A DNA stretch of 51,483 nt from DATHSY01 sp046729855 (GTDB lineage Bacteria; Actinomycetota; UBA4738; HRBIN12): positions 1 through 51,483 of the forward strand of contig JBKPHM010000130.1 in the NCBI GenBank assembly GCA_046729855.1, in the 5' to 3' direction. Each line of letters opens with the position of its first letter. Positions within the stretch are counted from its first letter, which is position 1. The notes under the pieces are model-generated. The model did no database searches and was not told the origin of the DNA. It was given only the letters and a program-made list of their open reading frames with translations. Of this stretch, positions 38,729 to 46,997 are shown piece after piece. A program made the position numbers and the translations under genes.

Positions 38729-40171
38729 GTGATCACTTCGATCAAGAACCCCAAGGTCCAGGCGGCGGTCCGGCTCAAGAAGCGGGCCTACCGTGAGCGG
38801 GAACGTCGCTTCCTCGCCGAGGGCGGTCAGGCCGTCTCCGAGTCGCTCGCCTCGACGGCCCCGCCCGACGTGCTGTTCCATTGCGACCCCGTCCACCCCG
38901 TCGCGCAGCGCGCCAGGGCGGGCGGCGTCGAGGTCGTCGAGGTGTCGGCCGAGGTGATGGAGCGGCTGACGTCGACCGTCACCCCGCAGGGCATTGTGGC
39001 CGTGGTCCCGTTCCTCGATGTGCCGCTGCGCGACGTCGGCCGCACGAACGGCTGCGTCGCGCTGCTTCACAACGTCCGCGATCCCGGCAACGCCGGCACG
39101 GTCGTGCGTTCGGCCGACGCGTCCGGAGCCGACTCCGTCGTGTTCTCGCGTGGGTCGGTCGACGTCTACAACCCCAAGACCGTCCGAGCCTCAGCCGGGT
39201 CGCTGTTCCACCTTCCGGTCGTGCGCGACGAGCGGACCGCCGGCGTGGTGGGCGGGCTCCGCGACCGCGGCTACCGGATCCTCGCGATGGACGCCGACGG
39301 CGACGTCGACCTGTACGAGCTGGACCTGTCGTCGCGCGTCGCGTTCCTGTTCGGGAACGAGGCGTGGGGCCTGCCGGCCGAGGTCGCCAAGCTCGCCGAG
39401 GCGACGGTTCGCGTCCCGATCCAGGAGCGGTCCGAGTCGCTGAACCTCGCGGCGGCGGCGGCGGTGTGCCTGTTCGAGTGGTCGCGGCAGCGGCGCGAGG
39501 GGCGAAGGGCGGCGCTCGAGACCGTGATCTCGTCCGCCGCGCACGACATCCGGTCCCCGCTCACCGCGATGAAGGGCTTCGGCTATGCGCTCTCGACCCG
39601 CTGGGACCAGATGACCGCGGACCAGCGGACACTCATGCTCCGGGGGATCGTCTACGACACGGACCGGTTGAACATGATCCTGCGGCAGCTGGTCGACGCC
39701 GCGCGAGTGACCGCTGGCCGGCTCGAGCTGTTCCCCGAGCGCGTGGACGTGGGCGCGCTCGTGCGACGGATCGCCGAGGCCAGGGGCGTCGACCCGGACC
39801 ACCCGAAGATCGAATGGCAGAGCGGTCGGGTCGAGGTGCTCGCCGACCCCGAGCGCCTGCAGCTGGTGATCGAGGCATTCATCGAGGCGGTGGTGTGGTG
39901 GGCGACCGAGGGCGCCGTCCGGGTGCGCGCGTCGGTGCGCGCCGGCATCCTGCGCGCGGAGGTGGAACGCGACGGGACGCAGCTCGACGCCGAACGTGCG
40001 TCGGAGCTGTTCGAGCCGCGCGCGCCCGGCGCAGGCGCCGGCAGCAAGATCGGGCTGTTCGTCGCGCGCGGGATCGCGAACGCGCAGGGCGGTGACGCAT
40101 CGGTGTCGGTCGGGCGTGCGCTCACGTTCCGCCTCGACATCCCGGTGCCGATGGAACCGGAAGCCCGCTGA
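38729..40171 (+). CDS. TrmH/SpoU RNA methyltransferase fused to a histidine-kinase-like module
   Basis: A 480-residue two-part protein. Residues about 1-250 form a SpoU/TrmH 2'-O-methyltransferase: NPKVQAAVRLKKRAYRERER substrate-binding start, knot motifs NVRDPGNAGTVVRSADASGA, FLFGNEAWGLPAEV and VRVPIQERSESLNLAAAAAV. After a short linker, SAAHDIRSPLTAMKGFGYAL is a HisKA-type dimerisation helix with the phospho-acceptor His at residue 272, followed by its second helix (LRGIVYDTDRLNMILRQLVD). The last third resembles an HATPase_c domain, but the N-box Asn (DPERLQLVIEAFIEAVVWWA) and DxGxG are degraded; GAGAGSKIGLFVARGIANAQ remains of the G2 region. GTG 38729 has GGAG five bases upstream. Separate adjacent genes occur here in Streptomyces, from memory. 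Confidence 0.88.
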   Translation: MITSIKNPKVQAAVRLKKRAYRERERRFLAEGGQAVSESLASTAPPDVLFHCDPVHPVAQRARAGGVEVVEVSAEVMERLTSTVTPQGIVAVVPFLDVPLRDVGRTNGCVALLHNVRDPGNAGTVVRSADASGADSVVFSRGSVDVYNPKTVRASAGSLFHLPVVRDERTAGVVGGLRDRGYRILAMDADGDVDLYELDLSSRVAFLFGNEAWGLPAEVAKLAEATVRVPIQERSESLNLAAAAAVCLFEWSRQRREGRRAALETVISSAAHDIRSPLTAMKGFGYALSTRWDQMTADQRTLMLRGIVYDTDRLNMILRQLVDAARVTAGRLELFPERVDVGALVRRIAEARGVDPDHPKIEWQSGRVEVLADPERLQLVIEAFIEAVVWWATEGAVRVRASVRAGILRAEVERDGTQLDAERASELFEPRAPGAGAGSKIGLFVARGIANAQGGDASVSVGRALTFRLDIPVPMEPEAR

Positions 40172-40182
40172 ATACCCCTTGC

Positions 40183-40197
40183 TAGACTTCCCGACCC
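40183..40197 (+). promoter_or_regulatory. Promoter of pheS with near-leaderless start
   Basis: TAGACT at 40183-40188, nine bases before the ATG of pheS and just after the stop of the fusion gene. No ribosome site lies between. Confidence 0.5.
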
Positions 40198-41256
40198 ATG
40201 GAGCCGCAGGAGGCGCTGTCGACCCTCGAGGCTGAACGCGCCCGCGGGCTCTCGTTGATCCGCGACGCCACCACGGTAGACGAGCTCGATGCGGCGAGGA
40301 TCGCCGTGCTCGGCCGCAAGGCGCCGTTCAGCGAGGTGCAGCGCTCGCTCGGTTCGTTCTCGTCCGACGACCGCCGGCGCGTCGGCCAGATCGCGAACGA
40401 GTTTCGCAACGCACTCCAGGCCGCGCTCGACGAACGCCGGGAGCAGCTTCGGGCCTCGCAGGAGGACCGGCTCGTGGAGGCGGACCGCGTCGACGTGACA
40501 CTCCCGGGACGCAGACCTCGGCCGGGTTCGCTGCATCCCTTCACGTTGATCCAGTACGAGATCACCGCCATCTTCGAGCGGATGGGTTACCGCGTCGTGG
40601 AGGGTCCCGAGGTCGAGGACGAGTGGCACAACTTCGACGCGCTCAACATCCCGCCGGACCACCCGGCCCGGACGTCGATGGACACCACGTTCGTCGATGT
40701 ACCCGGGCACCCGGAGTTGGTGCTCCGGACGCACACGTCGCCGATGCAGATCCGCATCATGGAGAGCCAGCCGCCGCCCGTGTACGTCGTCGTCCCCGGA
40801 CGCGTGTACCGGAACGAAGAGGTGACGGCCAAGAACATGCCGGTCTTCCACCAGGTCGAGGGGCTCGCGGTCGACGAGGGCATCACGTTCGCGGACCTAA
40901 AAGGCACGCTGGAGACGTTCTATAGAGCATTGCTGGGTGAAGAGCGACGGCTCCGCTTCTCGCCGTCGTTCTTCCCCTTCGTGGAGCCCGGTGCGCAGTC
41001 AGAGGTGTCGTGCTTCGTCTGCGGCGGGACGGGGTGCCGGACGTGTGCGTACAGCGGCTGGATCGAGGCGATGGGGTCGGGCATGGTCCACCCGAAGGTG
41101 CTCGAGAACTGCGGATACGACGCGGAGCGGTACACGGGGTTCGCGTTCGGAGGCGGCTACGACCGACTCGCCATGATCCGGTTCGGCATCCCCGACATCC
41201 GGCTTCTGTGGGACAGCGACGTACGGTTCCTCGAGCAGTTCGAAACGCGAGGGTAG
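40198..41256 (+). CDS. pheS: Phenylalanyl-tRNA synthetase alpha subunit
   Basis: A 352-residue class II synthetase subunit. An N-terminal coiled coil (about 1-90) that contacts tRNA precedes the catalytic core: LRTHTSPMQIRIMES, PGRVYRNEEVTAKNMPVFHQ, GSGMVHPKVLENCGYD and FAFGGGYDRLAMIRFGI (motif 3). A Cys-rich insertion, CFVCGGTGCRTCAYSGW, is common in bacterial PheS and may bind zinc. Works as a heterotetramer with PheT encoded 3 nt downstream. Confidence 0.97.
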   Translation: MEPQEALSTLEAERARGLSLIRDATTVDELDAARIAVLGRKAPFSEVQRSLGSFSSDDRRRVGQIANEFRNALQAALDERREQLRASQEDRLVEADRVDVTLPGRRPRPGSLHPFTLIQYEITAIFERMGYRVVEGPEVEDEWHNFDALNIPPDHPARTSMDTTFVDVPGHPELVLRTHTSPMQIRIMESQPPPVYVVVPGRVYRNEEVTAKNMPVFHQVEGLAVDEGITFADLKGTLETFYRALLGEERRLRFSPSFFPFVEPGAQSEVSCFVCGGTGCRTCAYSGWIEAMGSGMVHPKVLENCGYDAERYTGFAFGGGYDRLAMIRFGIPDIRLLWDSDVRFLEQFETRG

Positions 41257-41259
41257 CGC

Positions 41260-43641
41260 GTGCGCCTGGTCCTGTCGTGGCTCCGCGAGTTCGTCCCGGT
41301 CGAGATGGAACCCGAAGCGATCGCCGAACTCCTCGCGATGAAGGGCGCGCACCTCGAGTCGCTCGAGCGACCGTGGAGCGGGCTCGAGGGCGTGATCGTG
41401 GCGCGTGTCGCCGACGTCCGCGACCATCCGAACTCGGACAAGCTATGCCTCGCCCGCGTCGCGACCGGTTCGGGCGAGCAGGAGGTCGTCGTCGGGGTTC
41501 GGAACATGGGACCGGGCGACCTGGTGCCACTCGCGCCACCGGGTGCGCGCGTGCCGGCGCTGCCCGAGCCGCTCGGTGCTCGCGAGATCCGGGGCGTCGT
41601 CTCCAACGGGATGCTCTGCTCCCCGCGCGAGCTCGCGCTCTCGCAGGACCACGGCGGGATCCTCGTCCTGCCGGAGGATCACCTCGAGCCGGGCGCGGAC
41701 CTCAAGCGAGCGCTCGGGCTCGACGAGGTCGTGCTGGATCTCGAGATCGAGGCGAACCGCTCCGACCTGTTATCGGTCCTGGGGCTCGCGCGCGAGGTGG
41801 CCGCCGCCACCGGCCTCACGCTCACGGTGCCCGACACCTCTGTCGTCGAGGGCGCGCACGAGGCGGCCGACGTCGCCACCGTCCGGGTGGAGGACACCGA
41901 GGGGTGCCCGAGGTACCTCGCGCGCGTGATTCGCGGCCTCGGTGGCCCGTCGACCCCGGTCCGTACGCAGGCCCGGCTGACGGCCGCCGGCGTCCGCCCC
42001 ATCTCGCCCGCGGTGGACGCGACGAACTACGTGATGCTCGAGCTCGGCCAGCCGTTGCACGCCTTCGACCTCTCGAGGCTCGAGGGACCGGGGATCGTCG
42101 TTCGACGCGCGCGCGGTAACGAGCCGCTGACGACGCTCGATGGGGTCGAGCGAACGATGCGGGACGAGGACCTATTGATCTGCGATGTCGAACGACCGGT
42201 CGCGATCGCCGGCGTGATGGGCGGCGCGACGTCGGAGGTCGGGGAAGAGACGACGGACGTCCTGCTCGAGAGCGCGTACTTCGATCCACGGTCGGTGCTG
42301 CGCACATCGCGCCACTTCCAGCTGCTCACCGATGCGTCGATCCGATTCTCGCGCGGGACCGACCCCGAGAGCGTGGCGGCCGCGGCATCGCGCGCCGCGA
42401 GGCTGATGGTCGAGTGGAGCGGCCGCGGGGCGGTGCTCCGCGGCGCCATCGACGTCGGCGGCGCACCCGCGAGGCGGATCGTCCGAGCGCGATCGACGCG
42501 GGCGACGGCGCTGCTGGGATACGACGTCGACGCGTCATCGGTCGTCGAGGCGCTCGCGACGATCGAGGTATCGGCGACGATCGCCGACGACGGCTCGGTC
42601 GATGTGGAGGTGCCCGGGTTCCGGCCAGACATCGCCGCCGAGGTCGACGTGATCGAGGAGGTCGTCCGCGTGCATGGCTACGACCGCCTCCCCTCGACCG
42701 TTCCACCGAGCCGACAGCCGGGCGGCGAGCAGCCGAGCTACGCGCTGCGGCGACGGATCCGCGAGCTGCTCGTGCGGGCCGGGTTCCGCGAGGCGTCGTC
42801 GCTCTCGTTCGCCTCACGGGCGGACGCCGACCTCGTTCCCGCAGGCACGCCTGTCACCGTCGCAAACCCCCCGTCGGCCGACGAGCCGTTCCTGCGGACG
42901 AGCCTCCTGTCCGGGCTGCTCCACGCGATCGCTCGCAACGTCGACCGCGGCGCGCGGAGCGCCGCCCTGTTCGAGGTCGGCCACGTCTTCGCGCTCGGGG
43001 ATCCGGTCACGGAACGCGAGCACGTCGCCGGCGCGCTGGCCGGACAGTCCGGCGAGGGCCTGTGGGCCGAGGGCCGCGCGTTCGACGTCCTCGACGCGAA
43101 GGGTGCGCTCGAGGCCCTGCTGGGGGGGCTCGGCGTCGTGGACTGGGACCTCGGCGCGGTACCCGACGGGCCCTTCCATCCGGGGCGAGCGAGCGTCGTC
43201 CGGGCGGGCGGAGTCCAGGTCGGCATCGTCGGTGAGCTACACCCCGCGGTCGCGGCGCGGCTGGACCTGCCCGATCGCGTCGGCCTCTTCGAGATCGACG
43301 TGGAGACGCTCGGTCCGGCACTCGGCGCGTACCGGCCGTTCACCGACGTACCGCGATTCCCACCGGTCCGCCGCGATCTCGCATTCGTCGTGGACGCCGC
43401 TCTCCCCGCCGAGGAGCTCCGGGCCGCGATCGTCGACGCGGGTGGCGAGCTCGTCGACCGGTGCGTCCTGTTTGACCTCCATACGGGGCCGCCGATCCCT
43501 GCCGGCCGCAAGAGCATGGCCTTCGCGATCGACTTCCGGGCGCCGGACCGAACGCTCACCGATGCCGAGGCGGATGCCGCCGTCGGCGCCATCGTCGACG
43601 TGGCGAGACGTCGCTTCGGCGGCGAGCTGCGCGCGGGCTGA
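41260..43641 (+). CDS. pheT: Phenylalanyl-tRNA synthetase beta subunit
   Basis: A 793-residue subunit. Recognisable in order: an N-terminal domain with the OB-type tRNA-binding fold (GVIVARVADVRDHPNSDKLC), the B3/4 editing domain (DATNYVMLELGQPLHAFDL; GVMGGATSEV), the B5 domain (EVDVIEEVVRVHGYDRLPST), the catalytic-like core (FLRTSLLSGLLHAIARNVDRG; ALFEVGHVF), and a C-terminal FDX-ACB domain (FPPVRRDLAFVVD; LTDAEADAAVGAIV). GTG at 41260. Confidence 0.97.
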   Translation: MRLVLSWLREFVPVEMEPEAIAELLAMKGAHLESLERPWSGLEGVIVARVADVRDHPNSDKLCLARVATGSGEQEVVVGVRNMGPGDLVPLAPPGARVPALPEPLGAREIRGVVSNGMLCSPRELALSQDHGGILVLPEDHLEPGADLKRALGLDEVVLDLEIEANRSDLLSVLGLAREVAAATGLTLTVPDTSVVEGAHEAADVATVRVEDTEGCPRYLARVIRGLGGPSTPVRTQARLTAAGVRPISPAVDATNYVMLELGQPLHAFDLSRLEGPGIVVRRARGNEPLTTLDGVERTMRDEDLLICDVERPVAIAGVMGGATSEVGEETTDVLLESAYFDPRSVLRTSRHFQLLTDASIRFSRGTDPESVAAAASRAARLMVEWSGRGAVLRGAIDVGGAPARRIVRARSTRATALLGYDVDASSVVEALATIEVSATIADDGSVDVEVPGFRPDIAAEVDVIEEVVRVHGYDRLPSTVPPSRQPGGEQPSYALRRRIRELLVRAGFREASSLSFASRADADLVPAGTPVTVANPPSADEPFLRTSLLSGLLHAIARNVDRGARSAALFEVGHVFALGDPVTEREHVAGALAGQSGEGLWAEGRAFDVLDAKGALEALLGGLGVVDWDLGAVPDGPFHPGRASVVRAGGVQVGIVGELHPAVAARLDLPDRVGLFEIDVETLGPALGAYRPFTDVPRFPPVRRDLAFVVDAALPAEELRAAIVDAGGELVDRCVLFDLHTGPPIPAGRKSMAFAIDFRAPDRTLTDAEADAAVGAIVDVARRRFGGELRAG

Positions 43642-43670
43642 GCGTTCGCGCGCGCGGCGAAGGGCCCGGA

Positions 43671-43683
43671 TAGACTGCGGCGT
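43671..43683 (+). promoter_or_regulatory. Leaderless promoter of argF
   Basis: TAGACT at 43671-43676, seven bases before the GTG of argF at 43684. Confidence 0.5.
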
Positions 43684-44604
43684 GTGACGCGCGACTTCCT
43701 CTCGATCGACGACCTCACGCCCGCCGAGCTGGCGTTGCTACTGGACCTGTCGGCCAAGGCGAAGGCCACGCCGGAGGACTTCGCGGAGCGGCTGCGCGGC
43801 AAGATGGTCGCTCTGATCTTCGAGAAGCCCTCCACACGGACGCGCGTGGCCTTCGAGGTCGCGGTCGAGTCCTGTGGTGGTCATGCCCTCACGCTCTCCG
43901 TGTCGGAGCTGCAGCTCGGGCGCGGTGAGACGATCGAGGACACCGGACGAGTGCTGTCACGGTACGTGCACGCGATCGTCTTCCGCACCTTCGAGCAGGA
44001 GCGGCTCGAGGTCCTGGCCGGCGCCGCGTCGGTCCCGGTCGTGAACGGGCTGTCCGACTTCGAGCATCCGTGCCAGTGCCTCGCCGACCTGCTCACCGTC
44101 CGCGAGATCAAGGGCGAGCTCGCCGGCCGCACGCTCACCTATCTGGGCGACGGCAACAACGTGACGCACTCGTTGCTGCTGGGATGTGCGGCGGCGGGCA
44201 TGCGGATCCGAACGGCGACACCGCCTGGTTTCGAGCCGATCCCGCAGGTCGTCCAGCGCGCGCGTGAGATCGCGCTCGGCACGGGCGGCGACATCGACGT
44301 GATGAACGACCCGTTGGCCGCGTGCGAGGGCGCGGACGTGCTCTACACCGACGTGTGGGCGAGCATGGGCCAGGAGGCCGAGGCCGGCGAGCGCGCCCTG
44401 ATCTTCCCGGCCTACCAGCTGGATCGGCGCAAGGTCTCGCTCGCGAAGGACGACGTCACGATCCTGCACTGCCTGCCCGCACACCGTGGCCAGGAGATCA
44501 CCGACGAGGTGATCGACGGCCCGCATTCGGCCGTGTGGGACCAGGCGGAGAATCGGATGCACACGCAGAAGGCGCTGCTGCTGTGGCTGCTCGGCGCGGC
44601 GTGA
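43684..44604 (+). CDS. argF: Ornithine carbamoyltransferase
   Basis: A 306-residue enzyme making citrulline from ornithine and carbamoyl phosphate. Motifs: FEKPSTRTRVAFEVAVESCG (carbamoyl phosphate), LGRGETIEDTGRVLSRYV, HPCQCLADLLTVRE, and HCLPAHRGQEITDEVIDG with the ornithine-binding Cys. It uses the carbamoyl phosphate made by CarAB elsewhere in the window. No other arg genes are adjacent. Confidence 0.95.
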   Translation: MTRDFLSIDDLTPAELALLLDLSAKAKATPEDFAERLRGKMVALIFEKPSTRTRVAFEVAVESCGGHALTLSVSELQLGRGETIEDTGRVLSRYVHAIVFRTFEQERLEVLAGAASVPVVNGLSDFEHPCQCLADLLTVREIKGELAGRTLTYLGDGNNVTHSLLLGCAAAGMRIRTATPPGFEPIPQVVQRAREIALGTGGDIDVMNDPLAACEGADVLYTDVWASMGQEAEAGERALIFPAYQLDRRKVSLAKDDVTILHCLPAHRGQEITDEVIDGPHSAVWDQAENRMHTQKALLLWLLGAA

Positions 44605-44615
44605 CGGCCGTCCGA

Positions 44616-44628
44616 TAGCATCGACCCC
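44616..44628 (+). promoter_or_regulatory. Leaderless promoter of polX
   Basis: TAGCAT at 44616-44621, seven bases before the ATG at 44629. Confidence 0.5.
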
Positions 44629-46362
44629 ATGCCGCGCGCGAACGACGTCGTCGAGGGCGTGCTGCTCGAGTACGCCGACCTGCTGTCCATCCTCTCCAAG
44701 GACCCCTACAAGGCGCGCGCGTACGAGAAGGCCGCGCGGGCCATCGGCGGGTATCACGCGGACATCGCGGCCCTCGATCTAAAGGGGATCTTGGCGATCC
44801 CGAACGTCGGCAGGTCGATCGGCGAAAAGGTCCACGAGTACCTCGAGACAGGGCAGATCCAGGCGCTCGAGGACCTGCGGGAGCAGATCCCCGAGGGCGT
44901 CCGTCAGCTCCTGTCCGTCCCGGGCCTCGGCCCGAAGAAGGCAATGGTCGTCTATCGCGAACTCGGGATCGCCTCGGTCGACCAGCTCCTGGACGCGGTC
45001 CAGGAGCACCGGCTCGGGTCGCTGCGGGGCTTCGGCGACAAGACGGAGGAGAACGTGCTCAGGGGCGTCCGTCAGCTCCGCGAGTCGGGCGGTCGCGTCC
45101 TGATCAGCCTGGCGATGGACCTCGCCGAGGAGGTGCTCGCCGAGCTCGAGCCGATGCGCCAGGTCCGACGAGCGACGTACGCCGGCTCCCTGCGGCGGAT
45201 GGCCGAGACGATCGGCGACATCGACCTGCTCGTCGCCAGCCAGGACCCGGGTCCCGTGATGGAGCGGTTCACGTCGCTGCCCGCCGTCGACCGGGTCCTC
45301 GCGCACGGCGAGACGAAGTCGTCCGTCATCACGACGAAGGGGTTGCAGGTCGACCTTCGCGTGATCGCTCCGGAAGTCTGGGGTGCCGCGTTGATCTACT
45401 TCACGGGCTCGAAGGCGCACAACATCCGGATCCGCGAGCTGGCGGTCCGCAAGGGTCTGAAGCTCTCGGAGTACGGCTTGTTCGACGCGGCCTCGGGCGA
45501 GCTGATCGTGGCCGAGACCGAGGAGGAGGTCTACGGGCGGCTAGGCCTCCCGTTCATCCCGCCGACGCTCCGCGAGGATCGCGGCGAGGTGGAGGCCGCG
45601 CTGGACGGGGAGCTGCCGCCCCTCCTCGAGCTCCGGCAAATCAAGGGCGACCTCCACACCCACACGAACCTGACCGACGGCCTCGCACCGCTCGAGGAGA
45701 TGCTGGAGGCGGCGTCGGCCCTCCGCTACGCCTACTGCTCGGTGACGGACCACGCGCCGAACCTGTACATGCAGCGGATGACCGACGACAAGATCCTCGC
45801 CCAGCGGGCGCGACTGTCCGAGCTGCAACCCCAGTACCCGAAGATGACGCTGCTCCACGGCTCGGAGCTCAACATCGACCCCGACGGCAGCGTCGACTGG
45901 CCGGAGGAATTCCTGCGTGGGTTCGACGTCCTGGTCGCGTCGGTGCACTCGCACTTCAATCAGTCGAAGGACGACATGACGCGTCGGATCGTGCGTGCGA
46001 TCGAGCACCCGCGCGTCCACATCATCGGGCATCCGACGGGTCGCATGATCGGCAAGCGGCAGCCGATCGAGTTCGATCTCGATGAGGTGTTCCGGGCGGC
46101 CGCGCGCACTGGGACGGCGCTCGAGGTGAACGGCTTCCCCGACCGGCTCGACCTCCGCGACGAGCACATCCTGTGGGCCAAGCGGCAGGGCGTCCGGTTC
46201 GCCGTCGACACCGACTCGCACGCCGCCGTCCACCTACCGAACATGCGCTTCGGCGTGGCGACCGCGCAGCGCGGTTGGCTCACCAAGGACGAGGTGATCA
46301 ACGCGTGGCCGCTCGCCAAGCTCCGCCGCTTCCTGCGCAAGGACGCCATCGCTGGGCGGTGA
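44629..46362 (+). CDS. polX: DNA polymerase X with C-terminal PHP 3'-5' exonuclease
   Basis: A 577-residue repair polymerase. Helix-hairpin-helix region at the N-terminus (ILAIPNVGRSIGEKVHEYLE; LLSVPGLGPKKAMVVYRELG); polymerase palm with the metal Asp residues in ETIGDIDLLVAS and LQVDLRVIAP; then the PHP domain with KGDLHTHTNLTDG, VTDHAPNLY, HGSELNIDPDG, VASVHSHF and IGHPTGRMIG, and a final DTDSHAAVH. The full metal-binding set suggests an active exonuclease. Its end overlaps the glycosylase gene. Confidence 0.95.
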   Translation: MPRANDVVEGVLLEYADLLSILSKDPYKARAYEKAARAIGGYHADIAALDLKGILAIPNVGRSIGEKVHEYLETGQIQALEDLREQIPEGVRQLLSVPGLGPKKAMVVYRELGIASVDQLLDAVQEHRLGSLRGFGDKTEENVLRGVRQLRESGGRVLISLAMDLAEEVLAELEPMRQVRRATYAGSLRRMAETIGDIDLLVASQDPGPVMERFTSLPAVDRVLAHGETKSSVITTKGLQVDLRVIAPEVWGAALIYFTGSKAHNIRIRELAVRKGLKLSEYGLFDAASGELIVAETEEEVYGRLGLPFIPPTLREDRGEVEAALDGELPPLLELRQIKGDLHTHTNLTDGLAPLEEMLEAASALRYAYCSVTDHAPNLYMQRMTDDKILAQRARLSELQPQYPKMTLLHGSELNIDPDGSVDWPEEFLRGFDVLVASVHSHFNQSKDDMTRRIVRAIEHPRVHIIGHPTGRMIGKRQPIEFDLDEVFRAAARTGTALEVNGFPDRLDLRDEHILWAKRQGVRFAVDTDSHAAVHLPNMRFGVATAQRGWLTKDEVINAWPLAKLRRFLRKDAIAGR

Positions 46363-46997
46363 GCCGGATCGGTCCATCGCTGCCTCGTACGTTCTTCGCC
46401 CGTCCATCGCCGGTCGTCGCGCCGGACCTGCTCGGCCGGATCCTGGTCCGGAAGCTGCCGACGGGTGATCGTCTGGCGGTTCGGGTCGTCGAGACCGAGG
46501 CGTACCAGGAGGACGATCCGGCGAGCCACTCGTACCGCGGACGGACCCCGCGCACCGATGTGATGTTCCGCGCGCCCGGACACCTGTACGTGTATTTCAC
46601 CTACGGCATGCATTTCTGCATGAACGTCGTGACGGGCCGCGACGGGGAGGGAAGCGCGGTGCTCCTGCGGGCGGCCGAGCCGATCGAGGGCCTCGGGACG
46701 ATGCGACGGCTGCGCGGGGTGGAGGACAAGCGGCTGCTGTGCTCCGGACCCTCCCGGCTGTGTCAGGCGCTCGGCGTCGCCCGCGACGAGAACGGCCTGG
46801 ACCTCGTCGGTGCCGCTGCCCTGTGGATCGGGGAGGGGGCGCCCGTCGCGGCGGACCGGATCGTCGCGACGGCTCGGATCGGGATCCGGCACGCGACGGA
46901 TCGACCGTGGCGGTTCCTGATCGACGGCGATCGCTACGTGTCGCGCGCCGCCGGCCTCACGTCGGCGCGCGCCGTTACGGGTTCACGACGATCGTGA
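46359..46997 (+). CDS. 3-methyladenine DNA glycosylase (AAG/MPG family)
   Basis: A 212-residue base-excision enzyme. Family motifs: PRTFFARPSPVVAPDLLGRI, VVETEAYQEDDPASHSYRGR (catalytic Glu), RTDVMFRAPGHLYVYFTYGM, and LCSGPSRLCQALGVARDENG. GTG overlaps the polX stop, so the two repair genes are coupled. The 3' end overlaps the convergent PBP gene by 23 bp. Confidence 0.95.
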   Translation: MSRIGPSLPRTFFARPSPVVAPDLLGRILVRKLPTGDRLAVRVVETEAYQEDDPASHSYRGRTPRTDVMFRAPGHLYVYFTYGMHFCMNVVTGRDGEGSAVLLRAAEPIEGLGTMRRLRGVEDKRLLCSGPSRLCQALGVARDENGLDLVGAAALWIGEGAPVAADRIVATARIGIRHATDRPWRFLIDGDRYVSRAAGLTSARAVTGSRRS

